A DNA stretch of 20,240 nucleotides from Sulfurospirillum sp. (GTDB lineage Bacteria > Campylobacterota > Campylobacteria > Campylobacterales > QNZT01). The notes beneath the pieces are model-generated. The model had not been told where the DNA came from and did no database searches. It was given only the letters and a program-made list of their open reading frames with translations. The translations under genes were made by a program, and so were the position numbers. Shown here piece after piece: positions 1-7,658 of the stretch. Location: positions 1 through 20,240 of the forward strand of contig QNZT01000130.1 of assembly GCA_003978455.1 (NCBI GenBank), read 5' to 3'. Each line of letters opens with the position of its first letter. Positions within the stretch are counted from its first letter, which is position 1.

Positions 1-1
1 A

Positions 2-211
2 GCAAATCTGAAGGTAAATTTAGATGTACACGAAATCTACCCGATATCTATTGAAAAGATCTGTGCCGATGGACACAGCCCCATATGTGATTTTACTCCT
101 ATTTTAGTGTTACTAAGGGTAAAACTGGTATTTTGGGGGTCCGATAATGTTGCGGATGACCCCCCCTTGTTTTCAGTCAGACTTGCTCCGAAGGGGGGGG
201 GTCATCCGTAG
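2..211 (+). CDS. Unrecognised reading frame entering from the left edge (3' end only)
   Basis: A frame is open from the window edge to a TAG at 209-211, immediately followed by a second stop, TGA at 212-214. About 69 codons are visible and no start can be seen. I do not recognise the product. The first 35 or so residues (for example EIYPISIEKICADGHSPICD) look like plausible protein. The last 20 residues are read through the inverted repeat at 153-208 and end in a Gly-rich stretch made by the G run, so the true end of the gene may have been replaced by repeat sequence. It is not recognisably a BrnT-type toxin, which would be the expected partner of the antitoxin gene that follows. It may simply be a chance open frame. 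Confidence 0.25.
   Translation, partial: ANLKVNLDVHEIYPISIEKICADGHSPICDFTPILVLLRVKLVFWGSDNVADDPPLFSVRLAPKGGGHP
153..208. repeat. Inverted repeat with C7/G9 homopolymer arms
   Basis: The left arm at 153-168 (CGGATGAC followed by more C and TT) is complementary to the right arm at 191-208 (AAGG... ending GGTCATCCG). The loop is about 22 nt. The arms match except that the left has seven C and the right nine G. A further GGGGGTC at 135-141 can pair with GACCCCC at 158-164, so two mutually exclusive hairpins are possible. No T tract follows on either strand, so it does not look like an intrinsic terminator. The scar of a small mobile element or a slippage-prone tract are both possible readings. 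Confidence 0.7.
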
Positions 212-244
212 TGATCTTCCCTGATACCTGATTTCAGCAGTGAG

Positions 245-469
245 ATGGAAGAGAGAATATTTTGGGAGAAACACGATTCCAGTGAATTTATGGAGTGGAA
301 AAATGCAAAGTCTGTCACCTTGCCAAATTTGAAGAAAAGCACCAAATCAATCTCTTTGCGACTTCCTGCTGATATGCTGGAGCGGTTAAAAGTCAAAGCC
401 AATGCTATGGATGTACCTTACCAATCTCTCATAAAGATGATTTTGCAAAAAGAGCTTTCGACCAGTTAG
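245..469 (+). CDS. CopG/BrnA-type antitoxin, N-terminally eroded, no toxin partner
   Basis: From the ATG this is 74 residues. The C-terminal half (SISLRLPADMLERLKVKANA then DVPYQSLIKMIL) is the ribbon-helix-helix domain of CopG-like antitoxins that bind DNA as dimers and autoregulate a toxin-antitoxin pair. The N-terminal FWEKHDSSEF is also typical. The family normally begins with a short segment of the form IPxFxSExEE. Here an equivalent segment (LIPDFSSEMEER) is encoded in frame upstream of the ATG, back to a TGA at 212-214, with no ATG, GTG or TTG in between. The usual start therefore seems lost, next to the inverted repeat. No BrnT-like toxin is visible on either side. The ribosome-binding site is poor. 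It could be a decaying orphan antitoxin or still active from the internal ATG. Confidence 0.7.
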   Translation: MEERIFWEKHDSSEFMEWKNAKSVTLPNLKKSTKSISLRLPADMLERLKVKANAMDVPYQSLIKMILQKELSTS

Positions 470-540
470 TTAGTAAAACAACGCAACTTTCCCGCGCGTA
501 CAGGCTTTTTGATTTATGGCGTAAATTTACCCATTTTCGC

Positions 541-546
541 TATAAT
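541..546 (+). promoter_or_regulatory. -10 box for the small Cys-rich gene
   Basis: TATAAT preceded by TTTTCGC. A start of transcription near 553 would give a leader of about 20 nt before the ATG at 573. A perfect palindrome GTAAATTTAC at 521-530 lies in the -35 region and could be a regulator site. Confidence 0.65.
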
Positions 547-572
547 CACTCCAAAAATCACAAGGAGTCATA

Positions 573-731
573 ATGGCAAAAGTACCTGAAAATGTAGGTT
601 GCAACAACCAGGAGTGCATCAAAAAAGATGAATGTAAAAGAAACGAGATAGCCAGAAACGGTACGGCTGTGGAAGTCAAAACATTCGGCGGAACGAAAGA
701 GAAGGGGTGCGGGAAGTTTATCCAGAAGTAG
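573..731 (+). CDS. Small four-cysteine protein, 52 residues, function unknown
   Basis: The ATG at 573 follows a good AAGGAG (562-567) and a TATAAT promoter; 52 codons end in TAG. The protein is hydrophilic and basic with four cysteines at residues 10, 15, 21 and 46 (spacing x4, x5, x24), the last in KEKGCGKF. It has no signal peptide or membrane segment. The cysteine layout suggests a small zinc- or iron-sulfur-binding domain, but that is inference. From memory, short proteins with a similar CKR...KGCGKF pattern occur in related bacteria without known function. It is transcribed alone: a weak hairpin (AGTTC/GAACT, 730-745) follows and tamA has its own promoter. The strong RBS and promoter make it a real gene despite its size. 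Confidence 0.75.
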   Translation: MAKVPENVGCNNQECIKKDECKRNEIARNGTAVEVKTFGGTKEKGCGKFIQK

Positions 732-784
732 TTCTTTCACGAACTTTAAAAATTTATATGAAATATAGTGAAATTTTGTTAAGA

Positions 785-790
785 TATTAT
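785..790 (+). promoter_or_regulatory. -10 box for tamA
   Basis: TATTAT in a very AT-rich stretch, giving a start near 797, about 18 nt ahead of the TTG start of tamA. No clear -35 box is visible. Confidence 0.5.
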
Positions 791-814
791 AAAGTATTTT
801 AATAGGGTTTCTGT

Positions 815-2548
815 TTGCAGCATCGAAAGCATATATTTATTTTACTGATCTTACTGCTTTGTGCAACGGTTGCCGGGGCAAAAGTATTTGAGACGCTGGA
901 GTTCAGGGGCTCGGGTGTCTCTACGCTGGGTGAGCTTGCTTCCGACAAGCTTTACAGTGTCATCGGCAAGCCGTATCCTCCCTTTTACGCTTTCTGGCGG
1001 AAAGATCCTCTTTTTGACGATACCGAGATCGAGACATACATCAAGCATTTAAAACTCTACTACGATTCTCTGGGCTATTACCGTGCAGTCATAACTTACA
1101 AAATCGAAAAAGATAAAATCATCATCGATATCGACAAAAAAGAGCCGATCAGAGTCGCTTCCATCAAAGTGGCTCCCGATACGCAGTACCGCAAACTGGT
1201 GATCTTCAAAAAAGGGGATATCTTCCGTACCGACAAGTTCAAGGATTCCAAGGAGAAGATAGAGCGCTATATGCTCGAAAATGCTCACCCGAAATATAGT
1301 TTTGACGCAAAGGCGTATGTCCACCTGGACAGTTACAGGGTCGATCTTGATTACCATATCGATGATAATATGAGCTGTACGTTTGGTGATACGTCGATCT
1401 CGGGGCAGGGTGATGTCAAAAAGGAGATCATCGAAGAGGCGATCACCTACAAAAAGGGGAAGCCCTTTGACATACGAAAACTGGAAGAGACCTATGACAA
1501 TATCTACGAATACGGTATATACGACTATATCGCGGTGGAGCCGAAGCTGGATCTGAATGGTTCTGTGGTGCCGGTGGATATCGGGTTGAAAGTCGGTGAG
1601 ACGAAGTTTATCAAGACCAATATCGGTTACGACACGGACGAGGGTGCCCGCGGGGGTATCCGCTGGACGGACAAAAACTTTTTCGGCAACCTGAAGGTGC
1701 TTGACACCGGTATCCAGATAAACGAAAAGGGGTACGATACCTTTTTGACCTACTATGATCCGAGGATCATCCTTCCCTATTTCGGCAAGATTACCCTCGA
1801 AGACAGGGTAAAGTACTACTACCACAGCTATGACGCCTTTACAGAACGTGTCTGGGAGAACCGTTTCACGCTTGGAAAACGGTTTGTCGGGCTGGAGCAT
1901 TACTTCGGTATTTTGACGGAAAAGAGTACGGTCAAACCGAAGATTCCGGAGTACTCCAACGAAGAGGGGAACTACTTTATCAACTCCTTTTTCTACCGTG
2001 TGCTGGTGGACAAACGGGACTCGATGATCGATGCCACAAAGGGGTACTATGTGTCGCTCTATCTCGAAAAAGCTTCCAAACTGCTCGGTTCCGATCTGGA
2101 GTATCTCAAGGCACTGCTGGAGATGCGCTATATCCACTCTTTTTCCCAAAAGCGGATTGTGGCGTTTAAAACACGGATCGGTTCTATCAACTCGGACGTA
2201 CCGCTGTTCAAGCGTTTTTATACCGGAGGATCGATCACCAACCGCGGGTATGCTTATAGAGAGGTAGGGACGAAGATTCGCGGAGGCGTACCGCTGGGCG
2301 GTGTGTCGCTGGTCGATTTTATGGCGGAGTACCGGGAGCAGCTCTTTTTTGACAAATTTTGGGTGGCGCTCTTTTACGATACATCGATGCTTTCACTCAA
2401 ACCGCACCGTTTCAGCGATCCGTTTTATGAGAGTGTGGGGGTCGGGATTCGCTATGTCACTCCGATCGGTCCGCTTCGTGTCGATTTCGGATTTCCGCGC
2501 AAAGAGAGCGGTTTTGAGTTTCATATCAGCATAGGACAGGTCTTTTGA
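815..2548 (+). CDS. tamA: Omp85-family outer-membrane protein TamA
   Basis: 577 residues, the same length as Escherichia coli TamA. A signal peptide occupies about residues 1-22 (hydrophobic core FILLILLLCA, likely cleavage after VAGA). POTRA-type repeats fill the periplasmic part to about residue 260, followed by a 16-strand beta-barrel (Bac_surface_Ag). The L6-loop RGY motif is at 477-479, and the protein ends in Phe, the usual outer-membrane barrel signal. With TamB it forms a module spanning the periplasm that helps insert outer-membrane proteins and move phospholipid. The start is TTG: an in-frame TAG at 803-805 lies just upstream and no ATG or GTG fits the signal peptide. The stop overlaps the tamB start, so the two are translationally coupled. 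BamA itself is the alternative, but the tamB neighbour and size favour TamA. Confidence 0.9.
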   Translation: MQHRKHIFILLILLLCATVAGAKVFETLEFRGSGVSTLGELASDKLYSVIGKPYPPFYAFWRKDPLFDDTEIETYIKHLKLYYDSLGYYRAVITYKIEKDKIIIDIDKKEPIRVASIKVAPDTQYRKLVIFKKGDIFRTDKFKDSKEKIERYMLENAHPKYSFDAKAYVHLDSYRVDLDYHIDDNMSCTFGDTSISGQGDVKKEIIEEAITYKKGKPFDIRKLEETYDNIYEYGIYDYIAVEPKLDLNGSVVPVDIGLKVGETKFIKTNIGYDTDEGARGGIRWTDKNFFGNLKVLDTGIQINEKGYDTFLTYYDPRIILPYFGKITLEDRVKYYYHSYDAFTERVWENRFTLGKRFVGLEHYFGILTEKSTVKPKIPEYSNEEGNYFINSFFYRVLVDKRDSMIDATKGYYVSLYLEKASKLLGSDLEYLKALLEMRYIHSFSQKRIVAFKTRIGSINSDVPLFKRFYTGGSITNRGYAYREVGTKIRGGVPLGGVSLVDFMAEYREQLFFDKFWVALFYDTSMLSLKPHRFSDPFYESVGVGIRYVTPIGPLRVDFGFPRKESGFEFHISIGQVF

Positions 2549-5500
2549 GAGTCTTGAAGTATCTTCTCATCGCCGTTGTCGCACTTTTGCTGCTGCTTGC
2601 AGGGGCTTTGTGGCTTGTGCTGGGCAATCAGCACGTGCTTGACACTACTGTCAAAACGGCGATATCACAGACGGGTCTTCCTCTGCGGTACAAATCGCTT
2701 TCAGGAGATATCTTAAGCGGTTTTTCCCTCAAAGGGGTCAATTACGACGATAAAGTCAAAGCGGATCTTACTCTCAAAGTCGATTATCCTCTGCTTAGCG
2801 ATGGTATCTTGCATATAGAGAAACTTCATGCAAACAATATCCAGATCGATCAAGATTTTCTGACCTCCCTGCTCGATGGCGACAGCAGTGAGACAAACGA
2901 GACCACCCAAAAGAGCAGTATGCTCAAAAAGATTTTGGTGGATGATCTCGATATCTCACTGCACGATACCCGTTATCATGAATATGAAGTCAAAAATCTC
3001 AAACTTCATGCTACAGATTTCGCGTACGATATGGACAAAAAGATAGACGGCAAAATCAACCTCTCCCTTGAGAGCAATATCGGAGCGGGGGAGGCTGATA
3101 TCGTTGTCGAGAAGAGCCACTACCGCGGTGATATTCTATTTGATCCGACCGAGACATATCTACAGCAGTTTGTGCAAGATCTCAATATGACGATCGACCG
3201 GGCGCCTCATATTGTGGCGAAAGTGGACGGAGACTTCTCCGGGACGGCATTTGACGTGACACTTCATGAAGCGCAACTCCACTATGCGACGCTTGCATTC
3301 TCTCCCGAGTTGCTGCACATGAAGGGAAGGTACGACTTTAGCCAAAACGAATTTGATGTCGATGCTACGCTTCAGGGTACCGGTGATCCCGCCGACTATG
3401 ACTTGCATCTGACGAGTGCCATGGATTTTGATGATCTCAACGACACACTGACGTACCGGCTCGACGGTGACCTGAGGGGTGCGAAACCGAAACTCGCCGA
3501 CTTTTTACATGAAGAGCGTCTTAGCTTCATGAAACCCTCCATAATACACATCGATGCAAACGGCACGATGCAACAAGTCGATGCCAAAATGGATCTCAAA
3601 GAGGGGCTGATCAAATATGACACATACACAGTTTCGCCGCAGTATCTTGATCTGAAGGCGCAATACGATCTGGTCAGTTCTCATCTGGTAGCATCGGGCG
3701 ATGGAGAGATCTTCTCCAATGCGGCGGATCTGAACCTCACTTTTGATACAGAGACGGATCTCAATGCACCTGCAAAGAGGCTGACGCTCAACCTCACAAG
3801 TGACCTCCTGCCCAAAAGAGCCTTCCTGAACGATCTGCTTGCCGATCAGAATATCACGCTACAAAAGATCCCGCAACTCCATATCCGTGCTGTAACGGAG
3901 GGGAAAAGGGTACACGCCACGATCCAGAGTGATCCGCTGGCACTGCGTGCGGACGATCTGACCATCACGACGCGAAAACTGCTTTCGGATATCACCTTGC
4001 AGACCGACACACAGAAACTGCACGCGACGCTGCTGGGTGACATCCTCTCCAATGCCGCCGCACTCAGACTCGATGCAAACAGTTCTGTGACGCTCACCGA
4101 TATCAATAGCTCTCTGCGATACAGCGCGACCGCTACGTTGAAGGCAGAGGATGCCTATCTCAAAAAGCACCTCAAAACCGCAAAAGTCGATTTCAAAAAC
4201 CTCTCTCCGCTGAGAGTGGTGCTTCACGGCGATGCCAAAGCAGTCGATGCGACACTCAACTTGAGCGGCAAAGCACGGGTGGATCGCTACCGTTTTACAT
4301 CCGATATCAAAGATACAAAGTTGCACTACGATCTGAGAGAGCATATGCTCAATAGCGATCTCGATATAGCGGTAAAATCGACCTACGGCGATCTCACATT
4401 GCGGGGCAGGGCGATGGTAGATACCGACGACATCAACGGTACACTGCGCTACAACACCGCTGTGAAACTCCGTCAGAGAGAGCCGCTTTTTGACGTCAAT
4501 CTGACGCAACTGGGTGTTATATCGCTCGATCTCAACGGCAGCTTGAAAAATCTCGATGCAAATCTCCACTCCAAAAAGCTCAAAGCAGTTGTCAAAAGCA
4601 GTGACTTTGACCGTTTCGACTTCTCACTCCTGAGTCAGAAACTCTACCTCGACAAGCTCTATCTCACCCTCCCGCCGAAGTTTCAAAAAAGTTACGCCGC
4701 GCTCGATGCCAAAGGCTATTATACACTTCATGAACAAAAAGCCGATGTTTCGATGCAACTCAAAAGGCTTCATATCTCCGGCAGGGATATCCGAACCAAC
4801 CGTTTCAGATTTCAGATGGATGGAGAAGAGTTTACCCTTACGCCGCTGGAGTTGCGGGCAAAAGGGTTTCTCATGAAGCTGGATGCAACGTCAAAAGACG
4901 GTACTATCATCGCACACCTCAAAAACAGGGCGATCAATGCGGATATATCGTTCAGGCAAAAGCCCCTTGATGCAGACGCGAAGGTCGATATCCCCTCTTT
5001 GAAAAAGCTGCTTCATGAAGTGGACAAACTCTATCCGATAGCGCCGATTCCCAAAGTGGACGGTGCGCTCAGTCTCACGGCAAAAACAGCGGGCAAAGAG
5101 CGTATCAAAATCCGGCTTCATTCGCCCAAAATCATCTTTCCCGACGGACGGCTGGAGCAGGTAAATGTAGTGGCATACTATCAGCCCGAGCGCATCGACA
5201 TACCGATATTTGACTTTCAGCTAAAAGGATTCAAACCCAAAAAGATGAACCGCACCGTCCATCTGGCACATCCCGCGTTTGTCATCCTGAAAAAGGGTGC
5301 GATGCAGGTCGATTTCGTACTGAAGGATTTCCTGAGTCTCAAAGCCGAAGAGAAGAACGGCGTGCTCGGTGGAAAGCTCAAAACCGACAGACTCTATATT
5401 GGGGTGAAAGGGTACGGGGAAACCCGACTGACGACAAATATCGACTTCTACAAAAGCGGGGAGCAGACGGCGGTTTCGGGAGATATACTCCTCTCGGATA

Positions 5501-6297
5501 CCGTTATCACCTACGAGTCGCGTGTGCTCGATGTTTCGCAAGATCCCGATATCATCATCATCAAAAAGTCAGGAAGAAAGGCTGCGGCGGACAACAGTTT
5601 CATCAAAAACTTCTTCCTCGACCTGCATATCAAAAGCCGCGACGAGATCGAGTACAAAGTGGAAGCGGGGACGATCGTCCTCAAACCCGATATCGAAGTG
5701 CGGAAAGATTTCGGTTCGAAAGTGAAGCTGCTGGGCAAGATCAACATCCTCGAAGGGGAGTATGACCTGGGGGACAAACGTTTTCAGATCAAAGAGGGGG
5801 CGATCGCTTTCAGGGGACTCGAAGAGATCAATCCCCACCTCGATCTCCATATCGAGTACCCGATCGAAGACGTAATCATCTACATCGATATCCTCGGCGA
5901 CAAACGCAAACCAAAACTACAGTTCAAGTCCAAACCGATGATGAGTAAAAAAGATATCTTCTCCTATCTGCTCTTCGGTTTTGCGGTGAGTGAAAGTGAC
6001 GGGGCGCAGAGCTCCGCCGCCAGTGCCGCCGAAAAGATCTTCGGACGCGCCATCGCCAAAGACCTCGCCCGGGAACTCAAACTCGACCGCCTCGACCTGG
6101 TACGCAACCAGTTGGGCGGTATCGACATCAAAGCGGGTAAGAAAGTGAACAAAAAGACGATCATCTACTACCAGAACAAGTCGATGGAGAGCAGCGTGAT
6201 TGTGGAACGCAAACTGGGCAAGCATCTTGAACTCGATGTGGAGGTTGGTCAGGAGTCACAAGCGGTAGATCTCTTTTACAAAAAAGGATTTAAATAG
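2545..6297 (+). CDS. tamB: Translocation and assembly module subunit TamB
   Basis: 1250 residues, close to the 1259 of E. coli TamB. An N-terminal signal anchor (about residues 5-27, run of Leu/Ala/Val) would hold it in the inner membrane. A very long periplasmic region of short alternating-polarity beta-strands follows, as in the AsmA/TamB lipid-channel fold, and a conserved DUF490/TamB C-terminal domain fills roughly residues 900-1250, including ILEGEYDLGDKRFQIKEGAI and KKDIFSYLLFGFA. The start is TTG within TTGA, overlapping the tamA stop by four bases, with AGGACAGG at 2533-2540 as ribosome-binding site. It partners TamA and bridges the periplasm, probably carrying phospholipid to the outer membrane. 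Its 3' end overlaps the convergent gene on the minus strand by 8 nt. Confidence 0.92.
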   Translation: MRVLKYLLIAVVALLLLLAGALWLVLGNQHVLDTTVKTAISQTGLPLRYKSLSGDILSGFSLKGVNYDDKVKADLTLKVDYPLLSDGILHIEKLHANNIQIDQDFLTSLLDGDSSETNETTQKSSMLKKILVDDLDISLHDTRYHEYEVKNLKLHATDFAYDMDKKIDGKINLSLESNIGAGEADIVVEKSHYRGDILFDPTETYLQQFVQDLNMTIDRAPHIVAKVDGDFSGTAFDVTLHEAQLHYATLAFSPELLHMKGRYDFSQNEFDVDATLQGTGDPADYDLHLTSAMDFDDLNDTLTYRLDGDLRGAKPKLADFLHEERLSFMKPSIIHIDANGTMQQVDAKMDLKEGLIKYDTYTVSPQYLDLKAQYDLVSSHLVASGDGEIFSNAADLNLTFDTETDLNAPAKRLTLNLTSDLLPKRAFLNDLLADQNITLQKIPQLHIRAVTEGKRVHATIQSDPLALRADDLTITTRKLLSDITLQTDTQKLHATLLGDILSNAAALRLDANSSVTLTDINSSLRYSATATLKAEDAYLKKHLKTAKVDFKNLSPLRVVLHGDAKAVDATLNLSGKARVDRYRFTSDIKDTKLHYDLREHMLNSDLDIAVKSTYGDLTLRGRAMVDTDDINGTLRYNTAVKLRQREPLFDVNLTQLGVISLDLNGSLKNLDANLHSKKLKAVVKSSDFDRFDFSLLSQKLYLDKLYLTLPPKFQKSYAALDAKGYYTLHEQKADVSMQLKRLHISGRDIRTNRFRFQMDGEEFTLTPLELRAKGFLMKLDATSKDGTIIAHLKNRAINADISFRQKPLDADAKVDIPSLKKLLHEVDKLYPIAPIPKVDGALSLTAKTAGKERIKIRLHSPKIIFPDGRLEQVNVVAYYQPERIDIPIFDFQLKGFKPKKMNRTVHLAHPAFVILKKGAMQVDFVLKDFLSLKAEEKNGVLGGKLKTDRLYIGVKGYGETRLTTNIDFYKSGEQTAVSGDILLSDTVITYESRVLDVSQDPDIIIIKKSGRKAAADNSFIKNFFLDLHIKSRDEIEYKVEAGTIVLKPDIEVRKDFGSKVKLLGKINILEGEYDLGDKRFQIKEGAIAFRGLEEINPHLDLHIEYPIEDVIIYIDILGDKRKPKLQFKSKPMMSKKDIFSYLLFGFAVSESDGAQSSAASAAEKIFGRAIAKDLARELKLDRLDLVRNQLGGIDIKAGKKVNKKTIIYYQNKSMESSVIVERKLGKHLELDVEVGQESQAVDLFYKKGFK

Positions 6298-6856
6298 AGA
6301 GCTCTTTCTCTAAGGAAGAGAGATTTTTCTGAATGATCTCCCTCACAAACTGAGTATCAGGCACTTCCATATTCCCGTAATCCGATACAACTTTAAAAAG
6401 CCGGATCTTTTCCGGCGGCAGAAATCTCCTGGCGGCGGTGTAGAATCCACTGCTTTCCATATCGAGGAGATGGTGTTTATGTGCTTTGGTCTGCTGTGGA
6501 ACGGGGTAGGTGGCGATGGAGGTTTGCGGGAGGCTACTCTCTATTTTGGGCAGGTGGTAGACTTTCTGTGTCATCGTGTCGGTGATTTTACGGATGGCGT
6601 AACAAGTACCGATGGGATCGTTTTGCCTTGTGGAGGCGCAGATGCCGAGATTGGCTATGGTGTCTGGAACGCTTTTTAAAGTCGTGAGTAGATATGTGGT
6701 GGCGATGGCGCTTTGAAGCGGTGTCATACCGCTGACGATCAGGGTGATCTTTTCACTGCTGTAAAGCGGGAAAAAGGGATTTTCCTGCCGGGTGAGGCGG
6801 TACTTTTCGATGATAGGTGCTGCTTCGGCATGAAGTGCGGTTACAAATGTTGTCAT
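6290..6856 (-). CDS. Nucleoside-phosphorylase-like protein (PNP/UDP superfamily), specificity unknown
   Basis: 188 residues, shorter than the usual 230-250 of MTA/SAH nucleosidases. Family hallmarks in order: a substrate loop VSGMTPLQSA (41-50), NLGICAS (69-75) in place of the NTGxAGG glycine loop, DMES (132-135) matching the substrate-contacting MExA motif, and VVSDYG (157-161) with the Asp equivalent to the catalytic acid of nucleosidases. The phosphate/glycine loop is altered and the middle is short, so it may be a hydrolase of methylthioadenosine, aminofutalosine or a similar nucleoside, or a divergent member without that activity. It sits convergent to tamB with an 8-nt overlap and has no cotranscribed neighbour. 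The start ATG gives MTTFVTALHAEA, which fits the first beta-strand of the fold. Confidence 0.65.
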   Translation of the reverse strand: MTTFVTALHAEAAPIIEKYRLTRQENPFFPLYSSEKITLIVSGMTPLQSAIATTYLLTTLKSVPDTIANLGICASTRQNDPIGTCYAIRKITDTMTQKVYHLPKIESSLPQTSIATYPVPQQTKAHKHHLLDMESSGFYTAARRFLPPEKIRLFKVVSDYGNMEVPDTQFVREIIQKNLSSLEKELSI

Positions 6857-6944
6857 GAAGTGATTGTAGTGTAAAAAAGGTTAGAAAAAAGGGAGAAAGG
6901 GTGACTAAGAAAAAGTTGAACTGGTGGTAAAGAGATGATTTTAA

Positions 6945-6964
6945 CCCTTCCCCGAAGGGAAGAG
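6945..6964 (-). terminator. UUCG-tetraloop hairpin downstream of tpx
   Basis: On the minus strand, CTCTTCCC and GGGAAGGG form an 8-bp stem (one G.U pair) closed by a TTCG loop, only about 9 nt past the tpx stop. The sequence after it, TTAAAAT, has few T residues, so it may act as a weak intrinsic terminator or as a stable 3' end that protects the mRNA. Confidence 0.55.
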
Positions 6965-6972
6965 CGTAAAAC

Positions 6973-7491
6973 TTACGCTGCCGCTTTTTTAGCAGCTTCG
7001 ATCGCTTCTGCGTACTCAGGCTCTTCTGTGATCTCAGGTACGATTTGTTTATATGTAACTTTTCCGTCTTTGTCGATCACGAAAATCGCTCTGCATGTGA
7101 CACCTGCAAGTGGTCCCTCTTCGATCAGTACACCGTATGTGTTTGCGAAGTCTTTGTTTCTGAAGTCAGACGCTACTGTCAGGTTTTCGATTCCCTCTGC
7201 GGAACAGAATCTGCCTGCCGCAAAAGGCAAGTCCATAGAGATGACTGTTGTATCAACACCTTCGATTTTCGCCGCTTCTTCGTTGAACTTTCTTGTCTCT
7301 GCCGCGCATACGGGTGTGTCGAGTGAAGGAACGACTACGAGAAGTTGCACTTTATCCTGCGCACCGCCGACTGTTTTGTCTGCAAGTCCTTCAGAGTTTG
7401 TTACTGTTACTTCCGGTGCTTTGTCACCTACGTTTACTTCACCTTTACCGCCGATTTTTACCTCGTTGCCTTTTAACTTTACAGTTGCCAT
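6973..7491 (-). CDS. tpx: Thiol peroxidase (atypical 2-Cys peroxiredoxin Tpx)
   Basis: 172 residues, the usual Tpx length. The AhpC/TSA-type fold carries PSLDTPVC with the peroxidatic Cys62, the resolving Cys96 in GRFCSAEG, and Arg134 in TCRAIFV completing the active site, matching E. coli C61, C95 and R133. There is an extra Cys133 next to that Arg. It reduces hydrogen and lipid peroxides in the cytoplasm (or periplasm in some species) with electrons from thioredoxin. No signal peptide is present, so cytoplasmic. The start has AAAGGAT 7 nt upstream, and the gene is monocistronic between its own promoter and a hairpin. The FNR-like box upstream may link it to oxygen supply. Confidence 0.95.
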   Translation of the reverse strand: MATVKLKGNEVKIGGKGEVNVGDKAPEVTVTNSEGLADKTVGGAQDKVQLLVVVPSLDTPVCAAETRKFNEEAAKIEGVDTTVISMDLPFAAGRFCSAEGIENLTVASDFRNKDFANTYGVLIEEGPLAGVTCRAIFVIDKDGKVTYKQIVPEITEEPEYAEAIEAAKKAAA

Positions 7492-7531
7492 ATTTATCCT
7501 TTAAAATATAATATTTTTTAATTGAACTAAA

Positions 7532-7537
7532 ATTATA
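7532..7537 (-). promoter_or_regulatory. tpx: -10 box for tpx
   Basis: Minus-strand TATAAT (ATTATA on plus) preceded by GGC, about 40 nt from the ATG. The predicted start is near 7525, which places the FNR-like box at about -45. Confidence 0.6.
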
Positions 7538-7563
7538 GCCTATTAAGATAAAATAACTCTTAA

Positions 7564-7577
7564 TTGATGCGGATCAA
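7564..7577. promoter_or_regulatory. FNR/CRP-type binding site between tpx and dgkA
   Basis: TTGAT-gcgg-ATCAA is an exact match to the FNR consensus and extends by one more base pair on each side (ATTGAT...ATCAAT). It lies between divergent promoters, at about -45 from the tpx start and -61.5 from the predicted dgkA start, the latter a standard class I activator position. The regulator itself is not in the window. Confidence 0.6.
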
Positions 7578-7590
7578 TGCCCAAAAAGTA

Positions 7591-7605
7591 TAAAAAGCGT
7601 TTTTA
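7591..7605. repeat. Near-palindrome TAAAAAGCGTTTTTA, promoter copy
   Basis: Six-base arms TAAAAA/TTTTTA with a GCG centre, located over the -35 region of the predicted dgkA promoter. An exact reverse-complement copy lies 97 bp downstream inside the dgkA coding region. Confidence 0.5.
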
Positions 7606-7616
7606 GACAAAGATTT

Positions 7617-7625
7617 TGCTAATAT
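7617..7625 (+). promoter_or_regulatory. Extended -10 promoter for the dgkA operon
   Basis: TGCTAATAT fits TGnTATAAT with one mismatch in the hexamer. The predicted start is near 7632, giving a leader of about 27 nt before the dgkA ATG. Confidence 0.55.
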
Positions 7626-7658
7626 TATGAAAAAATGAAACTGACAGGATTGTAAGAT

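Noticed and set aside
153..208. The inverted repeat as an intrinsic terminator
   Set aside because: No T run follows on either strand and the loop is 22 nt.
1049..2149. A 366-residue open frame on the minus strand inside tamA
   Set aside because: It is antisense to a well-supported gene, has no recognisable domain or ribosome-binding site, and reflects codon bias of the plus strand.
7635..7655. A six-codon upstream frame (MKLTGL) just before dgkA
   Set aside because: It lacks a ribosome-binding site, would sit within a few bases of the predicted transcript start, and has no regulatory codon pattern.
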